In this document: piece by piece, positions 26,807-35,278 of the stretch
Layout: each line of letters begins with the position of its first letter
How positions within the stretch are numbered: position 1 is the stretch's first letter
Assembly (NCBI GenBank): GCA_036489315.1
Contig: DASXFZ010000021.1
Location: 41,241 to 105,240, forward strand
Direction of reading: 5' to 3'
Length of the DNA: 64,000 bases
DNA from: Candidatus Cybelea sp.
GTDB taxonomy: Bacteria; Vulcanimicrobiota; Vulcanimicrobiia; Vulcanimicrobiales; Vulcanimicrobiaceae
The notes under the pieces: generated by a model
Seen by the model: the letters and a program-made list of their open reading frames with translations, nothing else
What the model was told of the DNA's origin: nothing
The model's database searches: none
Made by a program: the position numbers and the translations under genes

Positions 26807-28390
26807 ATGCCGGTTGCTGAAACTATCCCCGCAACGCGGGTTCTTCTTCCCGCGCGACCCGTCGCGCCGACTCCAAGCAAGCGCTCCGAGAGCCCACAAG
26901 GTGGGGGCGCGTCGCTGGTGGAGTACGGTGTGCGCCGCTACCTGGTCGTCATCGGGGTGATGCTCGCGGCGCTGCTCCAGACGGTCGATCTCACGATCGT
27001 CAACGTCGCGTTGCCCACGATTCAAGGCAACCTCGGCGCGACGGTCGACGAGGGCACCTGGGTGCTCACCGGTTACGTCATCGCTAACGTCATCGTGATT
27101 CCGATGACGCCGTGGCTGCAGTTGCGCTTCGGCCGTAAAAATTATTTTCTCGCGTCGATCGCCGGCTTCACGCTCGCATCGGTGCTTTGCGGGATGGCAA
27201 CCTCGCTCGTCGGGTTAATTCTATTCCGGGTGCTGCAAGGCGCGTTCGGCGGCGGCCTGCTCGCGACCGCGCAGGTCGTGCTGCGCGAAACGTTCCCGAT
27301 CGAACAGCTGGGGACGAGCCAGTCGATCTTCGCGCTCGGAACGATCGTCGGTCCCTCGGTTGGGCCAACGCTCGGCGGCATTCTCGTCGATAACTTCTCG
27401 TGGCCGTGGATCTTCGACGTAAACGTGGTTCCGGGTGCCCTTGCGTTCTTTCTCTTATGGCGCTACATGCGCGACGACGGGAAGCGCGAGCGCGCGCCGG
27501 TCGACGTCGCCGGCATCGGACTGCTCGTCGTAGCGGTCAGCTGCCTGCAGTACGTCCTCGATCAAGGACAGCACGACGATTGGTTCTCCGACTCGATGAT
27601 CGTCGTTTGCACGTGGCTCGCCGCCGGTGCAACCGCGGCCTTCATCTGGTGGGAACTGCGCGTTGCGCAGCCGATCGTCGACCTGCGCGTCATCGCCAAA
27701 CCGGCGGTTGCGGCAGCACTGACGATCGCAGCCGCCTATGCGGCGATCATCTTCCCGAGCCTGCTGCTGCTGCCCCAGTTCACCGTCGACAACCTCGGCT
27801 TCACCAGCACCGACGCCGGGCTGCTCATCGGCGCGCGCGCGCTGCCGGTCCTCCTCTTGACGATACCGGTAGCACGCCTCGCCGGCCTCCCGCGCTTCGA
27901 TCTGCGCTGGGCGATCGGCGGTGGACTGGCGGTCTGCGGACTCGGCTCGGTTTGGCTGGCACAAACGCTCAGTACCGATAGCAGCTTCATGACCTTCGCC
28001 GTGCCGCTGATCTTCATCGGAAGCGGTGCGGCCTTCGTTTATACGCCGCTGTTGGTGGCGACGATGCGCGCGGTGCCGCCGCAAGCCGCTGCCAAGGCTG
28101 CGTCGTTCATCGTGCTCTTCTTTCAGCTCGGCGGTTCGATCTCGTCGGCCTCGGTCGTCGCCTTCCTCGAGCGCCGCATGCAGTTTCATCAGACGATTCT
28201 GGCCGCGCAGACCGCGCTGTCGCGGCTGCCCGTTGCGCAGTTCGTGCAGCATGGCAGCCTCGCACAGCTCGCGGCAACCGTCCAAGCTCAAGCAGCCGCG
28301 CTTTCTTATGCAGACGCATTTCTGCTGACCGGCGTCGCCGCGCTTTTCGTAACCCCCGGCGTACTGCTTCTCGCGCGCCGGCAACCATAG
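26807..28390 (+). CDS. DHA2-family (EmrB/QacA type) multidrug efflux transporter
   Basis: 527 residues with about 14 membrane segments after a 40-residue cytoplasmic start. Motif A/D1 landmarks are LLQTVDLTIVNVALPTIQGN, WVLTGYVIANVIVIPMTPWL and RFGRKNYFLASIAGFTL, and motif C is GPSVGPTLGGILVDNFSWPW. Proton-driven drug or metabolite export at the inner membrane. No EmrA-type adaptor or TolC gene lies alongside. A small conserved-looking gene follows 12 bases downstream. Likely repressed by the divergent MmyB-like protein. Confidence 0.93.
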   Translation: MPVAETIPATRVLLPARPVAPTPSKRSESPQGGGASLVEYGVRRYLVVIGVMLAALLQTVDLTIVNVALPTIQGNLGATVDEGTWVLTGYVIANVIVIPMTPWLQLRFGRKNYFLASIAGFTLASVLCGMATSLVGLILFRVLQGAFGGGLLATAQVVLRETFPIEQLGTSQSIFALGTIVGPSVGPTLGGILVDNFSWPWIFDVNVVPGALAFFLLWRYMRDDGKRERAPVDVAGIGLLVVAVSCLQYVLDQGQHDDWFSDSMIVVCTWLAAGATAAFIWWELRVAQPIVDLRVIAKPAVAAALTIAAAYAAIIFPSLLLLPQFTVDNLGFTSTDAGLLIGARALPVLLLTIPVARLAGLPRFDLRWAIGGGLAVCGLGSVWLAQTLSTDSSFMTFAVPLIFIGSGAAFVYTPLLVATMRAVPPQAAAKAASFIVLFFQLGGSISSASVVAFLERRMQFHQTILAAQTALSRLPVAQFVQHGSLAQLAATVQAQAAALSYADAFLLTGVAALFVTPGVLLLARRQP

Positions 28391-28402
28391 GAGTTCAAGA
28401 CC

Positions 28403-28708
28403 GTGCAAACCGTGCAATACGAGACCATTTGCGACCACATCTGTGACGATATCGCGAGCGTGCTGCTCAGCATGAAGCCCGCGACGCCGACGGCGGCCTA
28501 CGCGGCTGCCCGCGCGACGCATGACGTTGCGGCAGCCTTTCATCACGCGGCGGGCGATCCCGTCAACCCGCGCTGGCGCGACGCCATCGGCAGCCTCGAG
28601 CACTTTCTCGTCTATTCCGAGCGCTCACCGGGCGCGAAGAACTTAGAACCGCTGCAGGAGCTCGCCACCTTCGTCGACGAGAACGCCGACCTGCTGCTCT
28701 CTGCCTAG
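28403..28708 (+). CDS. Small protein of unknown function downstream of the MFS pump
   Basis: 101 residues from a GTG with AGGAG eight bases upstream and starting 12 bases after the transporter stop, so it is co-transcribed. It is helical and acidic, with a paired Cys at the start (ICDHICDD) and no membrane segment. No family recognised. Confidence 0.7.
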   Translation: MQTVQYETICDHICDDIASVLLSMKPATPTAAYAAARATHDVAAAFHHAAGDPVNPRWRDAIGSLEHFLVYSERSPGAKNLEPLQELATFVDENADLLLSA

Positions 28709-28773
28709 CGCAGAGGGCGGCAACGCGGACCGGCAGGCCCCCGCCTCGAATCGCCTCCGCTCGAGGAGGTTGA

Positions 28774-29157
28774 ATGTTTCATCTCGCCCACCTGACCGAC
28801 TACGGCCTGCTCTTTTTGAGATTGATGGTCGCGGCAACCTACGCCGACAGCGGCTACAATGATTTAAAGGATCCCGACGCCCGCGCGCGCAGCATCGGCC
28901 TGCCTAAGCCCCTGGCAATGGTCATAGCGGTCGCCGAACTTGCCGGCGCGGCCGCCCTGATTTTCGGGGTGCTGCAGCAACTTGCCGCGATCGGGCTGAT
29001 CCTCATCATGTTGGGCGCGATTCAAAAGAAGATCTTCGTCTGGAAGACGGGCTTCTGGGGCAAGGGCGGCCTCGGCTGGTCCTACGACCTAACGCTGGTC
29101 TCGATGCTGCTCGTCATCCTCTTCACCGATGGAGGCCGCTTCGTTTTGCTGCGGTAG
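28774..29157 (+). CDS. DoxX-family membrane protein
   Basis: 127 residues with four membrane helices. LLFLRLMVAATYADSGYNDL, AMVIAVAELAGAAALIFGVL and TGFWGKGGLGWSYDLTLVSM match the DoxX/DoxD-like family. Members are linked to thiosulfate oxidation or to membrane redox stress complexes. The role here is unknown. GAGGAGG precedes the ATG. It lies 65 bases after the small MFS-linked gene. Confidence 0.85.
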   Translation: MFHLAHLTDYGLLFLRLMVAATYADSGYNDLKDPDARARSIGLPKPLAMVIAVAELAGAAALIFGVLQQLAAIGLILIMLGAIQKKIFVWKTGFWGKGGLGWSYDLTLVSMLLVILFTDGGRFVLLR

Positions 29158-29287
29158 GCCCGTCGAGCGAGGGCTGCAGCGCCGCGCACCGGCGGAGGGC
29201 CGGAGCTGCAACCATTTTTGCCTCGGAGGTGTAGAGCCTTGCGTAGGTAGGGAATCTGTGAGAGACTCCTTGCAGTCCCCAAGCGCG

Positions 29288-29325
29288 ATCTTTCGAGTGG
29301 TCGTAAGTTGCGCCCACCGAAAGAT
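29288..29325 (+). promoter_or_regulatory. Strong hairpin at the start of the DEAD-box helicase gene
   Basis: ATCTTTCG-A-GTGG pairs with CCAC-CGAAAGAT, giving twelve base pairs with one bulged A and a 13-base loop. It overlaps the first usable start codon of the helicase and follows about 130 bases of untranslated sequence with further short stems (for example CCGG-CGGAGGG-CCGG). Candidate translational control element; mechanism not established. Confidence 0.5.
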
Positions 29326-30529
29326 AGGTTTCCACATCTCCACCTTTTCAGAACTTCCCCTTGATGCAGCGATACTTCGCGGCATCGAAGATCTTGCGTA
29401 CGTAGAGGCCACGCCGATTCAGAGCGCGGCTATTCCCGTTGCTCTCGCCGGCAGCGACGTCTTCGCGAGCGCGCCGACCGGCAGCGGCAAATCCGCCGCT
29501 TTCGGGATTCCGCTTCTGCAAAAGCTGCTCGAGCGGCGAACCGGCCGCGGCTCGGCCCTGATTTTGACTCCGACTCGCGAGTTGGCCCAGCAAGTTGCAC
29601 TGCACCTAGGGCAGTTGGCAAAGCACACAAGCTTACGCATCACGCCTATTTACGGCGGCGTGGCGATGGGGCCGCAAATAAAGGCCGTGCGCCGGGGCGC
29701 CGATGTCGTCGTCGCAACGCCCGGGCGGCTGATCGATTTGATGCAGCGCGGCGAAGCTCGTCTCGGCGACGTCGAAGTCCTCGTGCTCGACGAAGCAGAC
29801 CGGATGCTCGATATGGGGTTCTTGCCGGCCGTGAAGCGCATCGTCGCCAAACTCCCAGCCGGCCGACAGACGCTGTGTTTCTCGGCGACTCTCGATAGCG
29901 CGGTGCTTGCGCTGGCACGCGACTTTCTCCGCGACCCCGTGCGCATCGACCTTGCGCCATCGACGAAGCCTGTGCATACGGTAACCCAGTGGGTCTACGA
30001 AGTGGAGCCGCACAAGAAAACCGATCTTCTCGTGGACCTGCTCAAAGATGGGCGCGTCTTCAATGCAATCGTCTTTACACGAACCAAATCGCGAGCCGAG
30101 CGAGTCGCCGGCGCGCTGATGCGGCACCGCGTCGATGTGGAGCGGATTCACGGCGATCGCTCGCAGGCGCAGCGCTCGCGTGCCCTCGAGGCCTTCAGAA
30201 AAGGGCGGCATCGTGTCTTAGTCGCCACCGACATCGCCGCGCGAGGGATCGACGTTGAGGATCTCGGACACGTCATAAACTACGACGTCCCCGCCGAGCC
30301 TACCGATTACGTTCATCGCATCGGACGCACGGGGCGGGCTCAAAAAGCGGGCGACGCGATTACGTTCGTTTCGCGCGACGAGGCAGCCTCGTTTGCGCGA
30401 ATCGAACGCGCGATCGGCACGCCTCTCGAGCGCAGCGAGCACGACTTCATGGAGCCGGCGGGTGCTCGGGCGCCCACCGTTGCGCCCCAGCTGCGCCGCC
30501 GGACGTTCCAGCGCCGCCGGCGCCGGTAA
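29297..30529 (+). CDS. DEAD-box ATP-dependent RNA helicase
   Basis: About 410 residues. Motifs: Q-motif region (YVEATPIQSAAIPVALAG), I (APTGSGKSAAFG), Ia (LTPTRELAQQV), Ib (TPGRLIDL), II (DEAD in VLDEADRMLDMGF), III (FSATLD), IV (IVFTRTKSRAERVA), V (VATDIAARGIDVEDLG) and VI (HRIGRTGRA). The C-terminus is a short Arg-rich tail. It unwinds structured RNA, typically in ribosome assembly or cold adaptation. The start is uncertain: no ATG lies near the conserved N-terminus, and I use a GTG at 29297 that lies inside a hairpin. The next gene is a zinc-ribbon protein. Confidence 0.9.
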   Translation: MVVSCAHRKIGFHISTFSELPLDAAILRGIEDLAYVEATPIQSAAIPVALAGSDVFASAPTGSGKSAAFGIPLLQKLLERRTGRGSALILTPTRELAQQVALHLGQLAKHTSLRITPIYGGVAMGPQIKAVRRGADVVVATPGRLIDLMQRGEARLGDVEVLVLDEADRMLDMGFLPAVKRIVAKLPAGRQTLCFSATLDSAVLALARDFLRDPVRIDLAPSTKPVHTVTQWVYEVEPHKKTDLLVDLLKDGRVFNAIVFTRTKSRAERVAGALMRHRVDVERIHGDRSQAQRSRALEAFRKGRHRVLVATDIAARGIDVEDLGHVINYDVPAEPTDYVHRIGRTGRAQKAGDAITFVSRDEAASFARIERAIGTPLERSEHDFMEPAGARAPTVAPQLRRRTFQRRRRR

Positions 30530-30564
30530 AGTAACTTAAATAACCAAAACCAAGGAGACCCAAA

Positions 30565-30867
30565 ATGTATACTGACGAAACCCTTGCGTGCGTCGACTGC
30601 TCACGCTCATTCCAGTTCACCGCTAACGAACAAGAGTTCTTTGCAAGCAAAGGATTCACGAACAAACCCAGCCGGTGCGGCGATTGCCGGGCGGCGCGTA
30701 AGGCGGCTACCGGCGGCGGTTCGAGAACGAGCGGCTACGGTCAGCGCGAAATGTTCAAGGCGACCTGCGGCCAGTGCGGCGGCGTAGCGGAGGTTCCGTT
30801 CCAACCGCGCGGCGACCGGCCCGTCTATTGCCGGAACTGCTTCGCAGCGCGCCCCAGCTACCGTTAA
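30565..30867 (+). CDS. Double zinc-ribbon protein (CxxC-x17-CxxC)
   Basis: 100 residues with two zinc-binding modules. The first is CVDC ... CGDC separated by 25 residues (the zf-trcl type, with FQFTANEQEFFASKGF). The second is CGQC ... CRNC separated by exactly 17 residues, the TIGR04272-type CxxC-x17-CxxC domain. AAGGAG precedes the ATG. It lies 35 bases after the helicase, suggesting a joint role in RNA or ribosome handling, as is common for this pairing. Confidence 0.88.
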   Translation: MYTDETLACVDCSRSFQFTANEQEFFASKGFTNKPSRCGDCRAARKAATGGGSRTSGYGQREMFKATCGQCGGVAEVPFQPRGDRPVYCRNCFAARPSYR

Positions 30868-30871
30868 TCCG

Positions 30872-31711
30872 GTGAGCGCCCGTCTTCGCGCGTGGACGAA
30901 TCGCGCTGGGCTGTGGAGCATCCACATCGGCGCATTGGCGGCGTTCTTGCCGGGCACGTTTAATTGGAGCGGGCCGATCGTCGCCGCGGTTGTGCTGTAC
31001 CTCACGGGCGGCCTCGGCATCGCGCTCTGCTACCACCGCACCCTGACGCATCGCGGACTACGCATGCGCAAACCGCTCGAGTACGCGTTTGCGATCCTTG
31101 GCGCGCTGGCGCTGCAGGGGGATCCCATCACCTGGGTCGCGACGCACCGCAAGCATCACGCGCATTCCGATGCCGCGGGCGATCCCCACGGGCGCAACGT
31201 GGGGTTCCGCTGGGCTCACGTTCGCTGGCTGACCGAAGTCAACGAAGCGGTTCCCGAGCAGGGCGAGGTTCTGCGATACGCACCCGATCTTCACGCGCAG
31301 AAATTCTACCGCTTGCTGCAATATCTCCACTTGCCGCTGCAGATCGCTCTTGCCGGATTGCTGTTCGCGTTCGGCGGCTGGACCTGGGTCATATGGGGCA
31401 TCTTCGTTCGGCTGGTCGTCAGCTATCACGCAACGTGGCTGGTCAATAGCGCCGCACACTCGCTCGGATATCGAACGTATCTCACCGCCGACCGGTCGAC
31501 GAACTGCTGGTGGGTCGCGCTGATCTCCTGGGGCGAGGGGTGGCATAACAACCACCACGCATTTCCGTACTCCGCACGTCACGGTTTACGCTGGTTCGAG
31601 TTCGATCCCACTTGGTGGAACGTGAAGATATTAGCGCTGCTGTCGCTCGCCGATTCCGTTCGAATCCCGACGGCAAAGGCTCGACGGCATCGTCTGGAAA
31701 CCCAGGCGTGA
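30872..31711 (+). CDS. Acyl-CoA/fatty-acid desaturase
   Basis: 279-residue membrane di-iron desaturase of the delta-9 type. The three histidine boxes are HRTLTH, HRKHHAHSD and HNNHHAF, separated by hydrophobic segments. It introduces a double bond into saturated acyl chains to adjust membrane fluidity. The GTG start lies four bases after the zinc-ribbon stop, so it shares the helicase transcript. Together the three genes look like a cold or envelope stress set. Confidence 0.92.
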   Translation: MSARLRAWTNRAGLWSIHIGALAAFLPGTFNWSGPIVAAVVLYLTGGLGIALCYHRTLTHRGLRMRKPLEYAFAILGALALQGDPITWVATHRKHHAHSDAAGDPHGRNVGFRWAHVRWLTEVNEAVPEQGEVLRYAPDLHAQKFYRLLQYLHLPLQIALAGLLFAFGGWTWVIWGIFVRLVVSYHATWLVNSAAHSLGYRTYLTADRSTNCWWVALISWGEGWHNNHHAFPYSARHGLRWFEFDPTWWNVKILALLSLADSVRIPTAKARRHRLETQA

Positions 31712-31885
31712 GAGCCCCTCGATTTTGATAACCTTTTATTTAGAAGGCTAGGTCGCTTGTAACACTCGAAGCCAATGAGCCTTCGTACCGGAAGATCTCC
31801 AATCCGGAGGCGCTTGTGAAGACGGCAAACGCCGATCTTTACGCGACGACACACGACCGGCACGTCCGCTCGGAGTATCCATCTA
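31712..31885. other. Gap between desaturase and beta-propeller gene; possible tiny ORFs only
   Basis: On the plus strand a 14-codon frame from 31774 ends in GTGA, where a second frame of 38 codons starts at GTG 31816 with GGAGG five bases upstream and runs to 31932. Both are too short to assign and the second overlaps the 3' end of the convergent gene. Nothing else recognised. Confidence 0.25.
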
Positions 31886-33043
31886 TTATTCGAGGACGAC
31901 TGCCGCCTGTTGCGGCGAGCGGCCCGTTTTAAAAGGCGATCCGGTTACTCGGGTCAAGGTGCCGCTGATCGGGTTGAGTTTGTAGGCGGAAATCGTCGAC
32001 GTTCCGTTATTGGTCACATACACGAAGAGGCCGGTGAAATCGATTGCTATTCCTTCCGGCTCGATGCCCGTCCGAAACGGCGACCCCTTCACCGGCGTCA
32101 GCGTGCCGGTGACCGCATTGTCGGCGTAAACGGAGACGGTGTCGGAGCCGGTGCTGGTCACGAGGACCCACCCGTTGCTCGGATCGATTGCAATCGCGCT
32201 CGGATAGGTGCCGGCGGCAAACGGCGATCCCTTCACCGGCCGCAAGGCCCCGCTGCGTTCGTTGACTTTGTAGCCGGAGACATTAGCGGAAGCACGGTTG
32301 GCCGTGTAGACGTATCCGAGATCGACCCCCACCCCACGGGGGAAGTGGCCCGCCTTGAACGGTGAGCCCTTCACCGCCGCCAAGGCGCCGGTATACGCGT
32401 CGATAGTGTAAGCGGAAAGCGTGTCGGAAAGAGCATTGGCAACGTAGGCGAAGTCGCCCACAGAATCGGTGGTGACGGCGTACGGCAACGGCCCTGTCTC
32501 TAGCGGAGACCGCTTGACCGGCTTCAAAGCACCGGTGCCCGCATCGATCGTGTAGGCGGAAATATTGCTCGATACTGCATTGGCGACGTAGAGGAACCTG
32601 CCCGACGGATCGACCGTCACGGCTACGGGCCCGCTGCCCGCCGCAAACGGTGACCCCTTCACCGGCGTCAACGCACCGCTGCCCGCGTTGATGACGTAGG
32701 CGGACACATTGCTGGAGTGGGCGTTGGTCACGTAAACATACCGGCCGTCCAGATCGGCCGCTACTCCATGCGGATCGATGCCGGTCCTAAACGGCGACCC
32801 CTTTACCTTCTTTAACGCGCCGGTATTCGCGTTAACGGCGTAGCCGGAAACGGTGCCGGCATCGGAATTGGTGACGTACACGAACTCAGTAGTGTGCGCG
32901 CTCCGTACCCGGTTCGCCGGCGATTCGGCCGGCGTGGTGGAAGGTACGATCGACCCGGAACGTCCCAAGCCCGAGCACGCGGTCAAGATCGCCGCGATGG
33001 CCAAAGGACCCAATAGCCGGACGACGAGGTGATTTAACTGCAT
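31886..33043 (-). CDS. Seven-bladed beta-propeller lipoprotein (lactonase/YncE-like)
   Basis: 385 residues. The leader LLGPLAIAAILTAC has a lipobox. The mature part holds seven to eight repeats of about 45 residues with the consensus FVYVTN-SxxVSAY-xNxxTGALxPVKGSPFxxGxxPxxVAxD, typical of 6-phosphogluconolactonase-like and YncE propellers. The KGSPF element recurs almost unchanged, showing recent internal duplication. Lactonase activity is not implied by the fold. The ATG at 33043 has GAGAG seven bases upstream. Confidence 0.88.
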   Translation of the reverse strand: MQLNHLVVRLLGPLAIAAILTACSGLGRSGSIVPSTTPAESPANRVRSAHTTEFVYVTNSDAGTVSGYAVNANTGALKKVKGSPFRTGIDPHGVAADLDGRYVYVTNAHSSNVSAYVINAGSGALTPVKGSPFAAGSGPVAVTVDPSGRFLYVANAVSSNISAYTIDAGTGALKPVKRSPLETGPLPYAVTTDSVGDFAYVANALSDTLSAYTIDAYTGALAAVKGSPFKAGHFPRGVGVDLGYVYTANRASANVSGYKVNERSGALRPVKGSPFAAGTYPSAIAIDPSNGWVLVTSTGSDTVSVYADNAVTGTLTPVKGSPFRTGIEPEGIAIDFTGLFVYVTNNGTSTISAYKLNPISGTLTRVTGSPFKTGRSPQQAAVVLE

Positions 33044-33238
33044 GAGCAATCTCTCGCATTTCGGCCGCCCAAAGAAGGTTGTATTCTGAGAAAAGGCGCG
33101 GCCAAGGTGTCGGAATTCGAAGACTGAGCGGGCTTTTAGAAGTTCGCTCGAATCCGGCGCCCCGGTTGCTGGGGTACTTCTCGTTGCGCGGCTGCCTTCC
33201 TCTACCGAGCTACTTCGGGCATGCGGCAGGCAACGGCG

Positions 33239-34696
33239 TTAGGGTGATTTCCTGGTAATCCGCGACAGGGCGATTCCCGTTTCTCGAACGGCGAGCGCGA
33301 GCGCGCGCAGTTCGTCGGGAGCGTAGGCGGTTGTGTCTCGCTTTGGTCCTGCCAGCAGGAAGCCGGCGATTCGCTCATTCTGCGGCATCGCAAACGCCGC
33401 GCTGCCGTCCTCGTTAACGTGAGGTTTCAGAGTCGCCGGAACGCGCGGGTTGTCGTGCGCGAGGCGCAGCGCCGGCGCCGGTTCCCCGGCGCCTTCGAGA
33501 AGCGAAAAGTCTCGGCCACTGCGCCGGTAGAGCCCGGCGAAGGTCGCCCACACGTGACGCTCCACGATCTCGATCAGCGCGGGCGCGACTTCGCCCACGC
33601 TCAGCGTGGTAACCGTCTCGGCGAACTCACGCAGGGCGGCCAAGTGTTCCTCACGATGGTGGAAGATTGCATTGCGCACCCGTGGGGCTGCTTCGTCGTA
33701 GACTTTGGTGAGGACGAGGTAGGCCGCGAAGGCCGTTACCAACTGCGCGCCGATCTGCATTGCCGGTCCGTAGCGCGCGAACACGGGAAGACGTTCTACC
33801 GATTCGGCGACCCACGGAACGAAGAAATGCTCGCCCAGAAAGCCGAGCAGCGTAAGCGCCGCTCCGGCGATCGTCGCTGCGAGCGCGGCGCTAACGTAAA
33901 ATTCGACATCGACGAGTCGCCGCGACAAAGCCCCATACGCCAGCCCGGCAGCCGTGACGACGTTCCCAAGTGCGTCGACGTCACGCGCGGCGGCAAGATC
34001 GTGCGCTCCGGCGATTCGCACGAGCGCGTGAACTGAGGTCGCCAGCGCGAGCGGCGCGAAGCTCGCAACCACCAGCAGCGCATGCGCGTGCCGCTCGGGC
34101 TGCGTGCGCCGCAGCGACGCGACCGCAAACGCCTCGATCGCCGCGCACCCGGCGAGCATCGCCAACCAGCGAAGCCGATCGAGCCACGGTGCGACCGCGG
34201 CGAACGCTGCGTCGTCAACGCGCCAGCTTCCGATACTTACATAGCCGAGGGCAATGATGGAGAATCCGGCGACGGCAATCGTTACCCCGATCGCGACGGC
34301 CCAAATCGATGCCCGACGCTTGAATGTTGGGCTGGGGTGATCCTCGGCCGCGTAACGGACGAGCTGAGCGATCCCGTACCCGATCGCGCCGTTGCCCAGC
34401 GCCGCCGAAAACCAGAACAGGAAGCTGCCGGTCGGAACGTACTGCCAATAGACGTCGAGCGAAAGCCCAACGATCCCGCCGAAGAGCAGGCGATCCGAAC
34501 GGCTAAGGACGGGCTTGCACGCGATGAGAGCGGCAAGGGCGATGAGAATGAGCCGGCTCATCGCGAAAAGCCGCATGTACGCGTCGTACGGTTCGTCGAT
34601 GAGGTAGATCGTGCCGCCGATGACGTCCTTGACGGCGTAGACGGCGGAGACGACGAGCAGCGCCGCCATGATCGCGCAGCTGCTGCGCGCGCTCAC
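33239..34696 (-). CDS. Multi-pass membrane protein with C-terminal GAF-like domain
   Basis: 485 residues with about ten membrane helices (1-320), the linker RRLVDVEFYVSAALAATIAG and NAIFHHREEHLAALREFAET, then a GAF-like domain (about 360-480). It matches the layout of the PDZ-membrane-GAF protein at 21993-23717 but lacks the PDZ domain. No output domain is present. The GTG start lies three bases after the stop of the upstream exported protein gene, so the two form an operon. Confidence 0.78.
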   Translation of the reverse strand: MSARSSCAIMAALLVVSAVYAVKDVIGGTIYLIDEPYDAYMRLFAMSRLILIALAALIACKPVLSRSDRLLFGGIVGLSLDVYWQYVPTGSFLFWFSAALGNGAIGYGIAQLVRYAAEDHPSPTFKRRASIWAVAIGVTIAVAGFSIIALGYVSIGSWRVDDAAFAAVAPWLDRLRWLAMLAGCAAIEAFAVASLRRTQPERHAHALLVVASFAPLALATSVHALVRIAGAHDLAAARDVDALGNVVTAAGLAYGALSRRLVDVEFYVSAALAATIAGAALTLLGFLGEHFFVPWVAESVERLPVFARYGPAMQIGAQLVTAFAAYLVLTKVYDEAAPRVRNAIFHHREEHLAALREFAETVTTLSVGEVAPALIEIVERHVWATFAGLYRRSGRDFSLLEGAGEPAPALRLAHDNPRVPATLKPHVNEDGSAAFAMPQNERIAGFLLAGPKRDTTAYAPDELRALALAVRETGIALSRITRKSP

Positions 34697-34699
34697 GAG

Positions 34700-35242
34700 T
34701 TAGTGCGAGAGCGGCTGAAGTGAAGAGTAGATCCGGCGAATCTCGTCCGGCGATACATTTGAAGTGCTAAAGATCAGCATTGCCCGGGAATTGCCCAGCT
34801 GTCCCAACGACCGATAATCGGAGGCGTAGATCCACGCATCCTGCTCGTGTACGAGAATCTTCGAGGGGCTAAACGTCGTCGGGCCGATGGCTTTGGAGCT
34901 TGCCGTGAAGGGCCGGCGAAAGGACGACGTATCGGGTGCTACGTCGCCGAAATCGCTGTCGCCAACATCGATCGTGAACTCTCGCCCGTCGCTCGACCGA
35001 TAGCGTAGGACGTAGCTGTTCGCGGCGGTCGGCTTCGATTTGAGGTTCGTCACGTCCACGCGGGCGAGCCGGAAGCCGGCCGGCACGTAACCGGGAACGA
35101 CAACCGGCAGCGGCTGGGTGTGCAGTTTTGCAACCTGCGAGGGTGCGAGGCCTCCCGGCGTCGTGCCGGCAAGTGCCGGCGTCGCGATCGCGCAAACTAG
35201 CGCGGAAATGGCCCAAGCGAACCGCTTGCATAACGATCCCAC
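34700..35242 (-). CDS. Exported protein of unknown function
   Basis: 180 residues with a Sec signal (FAWAISALVCAIATPALAGT). The mature part (VVPGYVPAGFRLARVDV and YVLRYRSSDGREFTIDVGDS) resembles the beta-sheet region of DUF4367-type domains found at the end of some anti-sigma factors, but the match is weak. It is co-directional with, and three bases from, the membrane-GAF gene, so a periplasmic partner of that sensor is a reasonable guess. Confidence 0.72.
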   Translation of the reverse strand: MGSLCKRFAWAISALVCAIATPALAGTTPGGLAPSQVAKLHTQPLPVVVPGYVPAGFRLARVDVTNLKSKPTAANSYVLRYRSSDGREFTIDVGDSDFGDVAPDTSSFRRPFTASSKAIGPTTFSPSKILVHEQDAWIYASDYRSLGQLGNSRAMLIFSTSNVSPDEIRRIYSSLQPLSH

Positions 35243-35278
35243 AATGAGCGGTACTTCGCGCCCGTTGGGAGCTTGCCT

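Noticed and set aside
29215..29290. Possible cobalamin-riboswitch-like core before the DEAD-box helicase
   Set aside because: AGGGAATCTGTGAGAG and GCAGTCCCC loosely recall the AGGGAA and GC-G-CCC boxes, but GCCACTG and the remaining conserved boxes are missing and the downstream gene does not fit.
31774..31932. Two tiny overlapping ORFs after the desaturase
   Set aside because: The second has a good ribosome-binding site, but both are very short, without recognisable sequence, and overlap a convergent gene; not enough to call genes.
33115..33165. tRNA T-arm-like stretch (TCGAATCC) upstream of the propeller lipoprotein
   Set aside because: The loop length is wrong and no matching anticodon or acceptor stems surround it.
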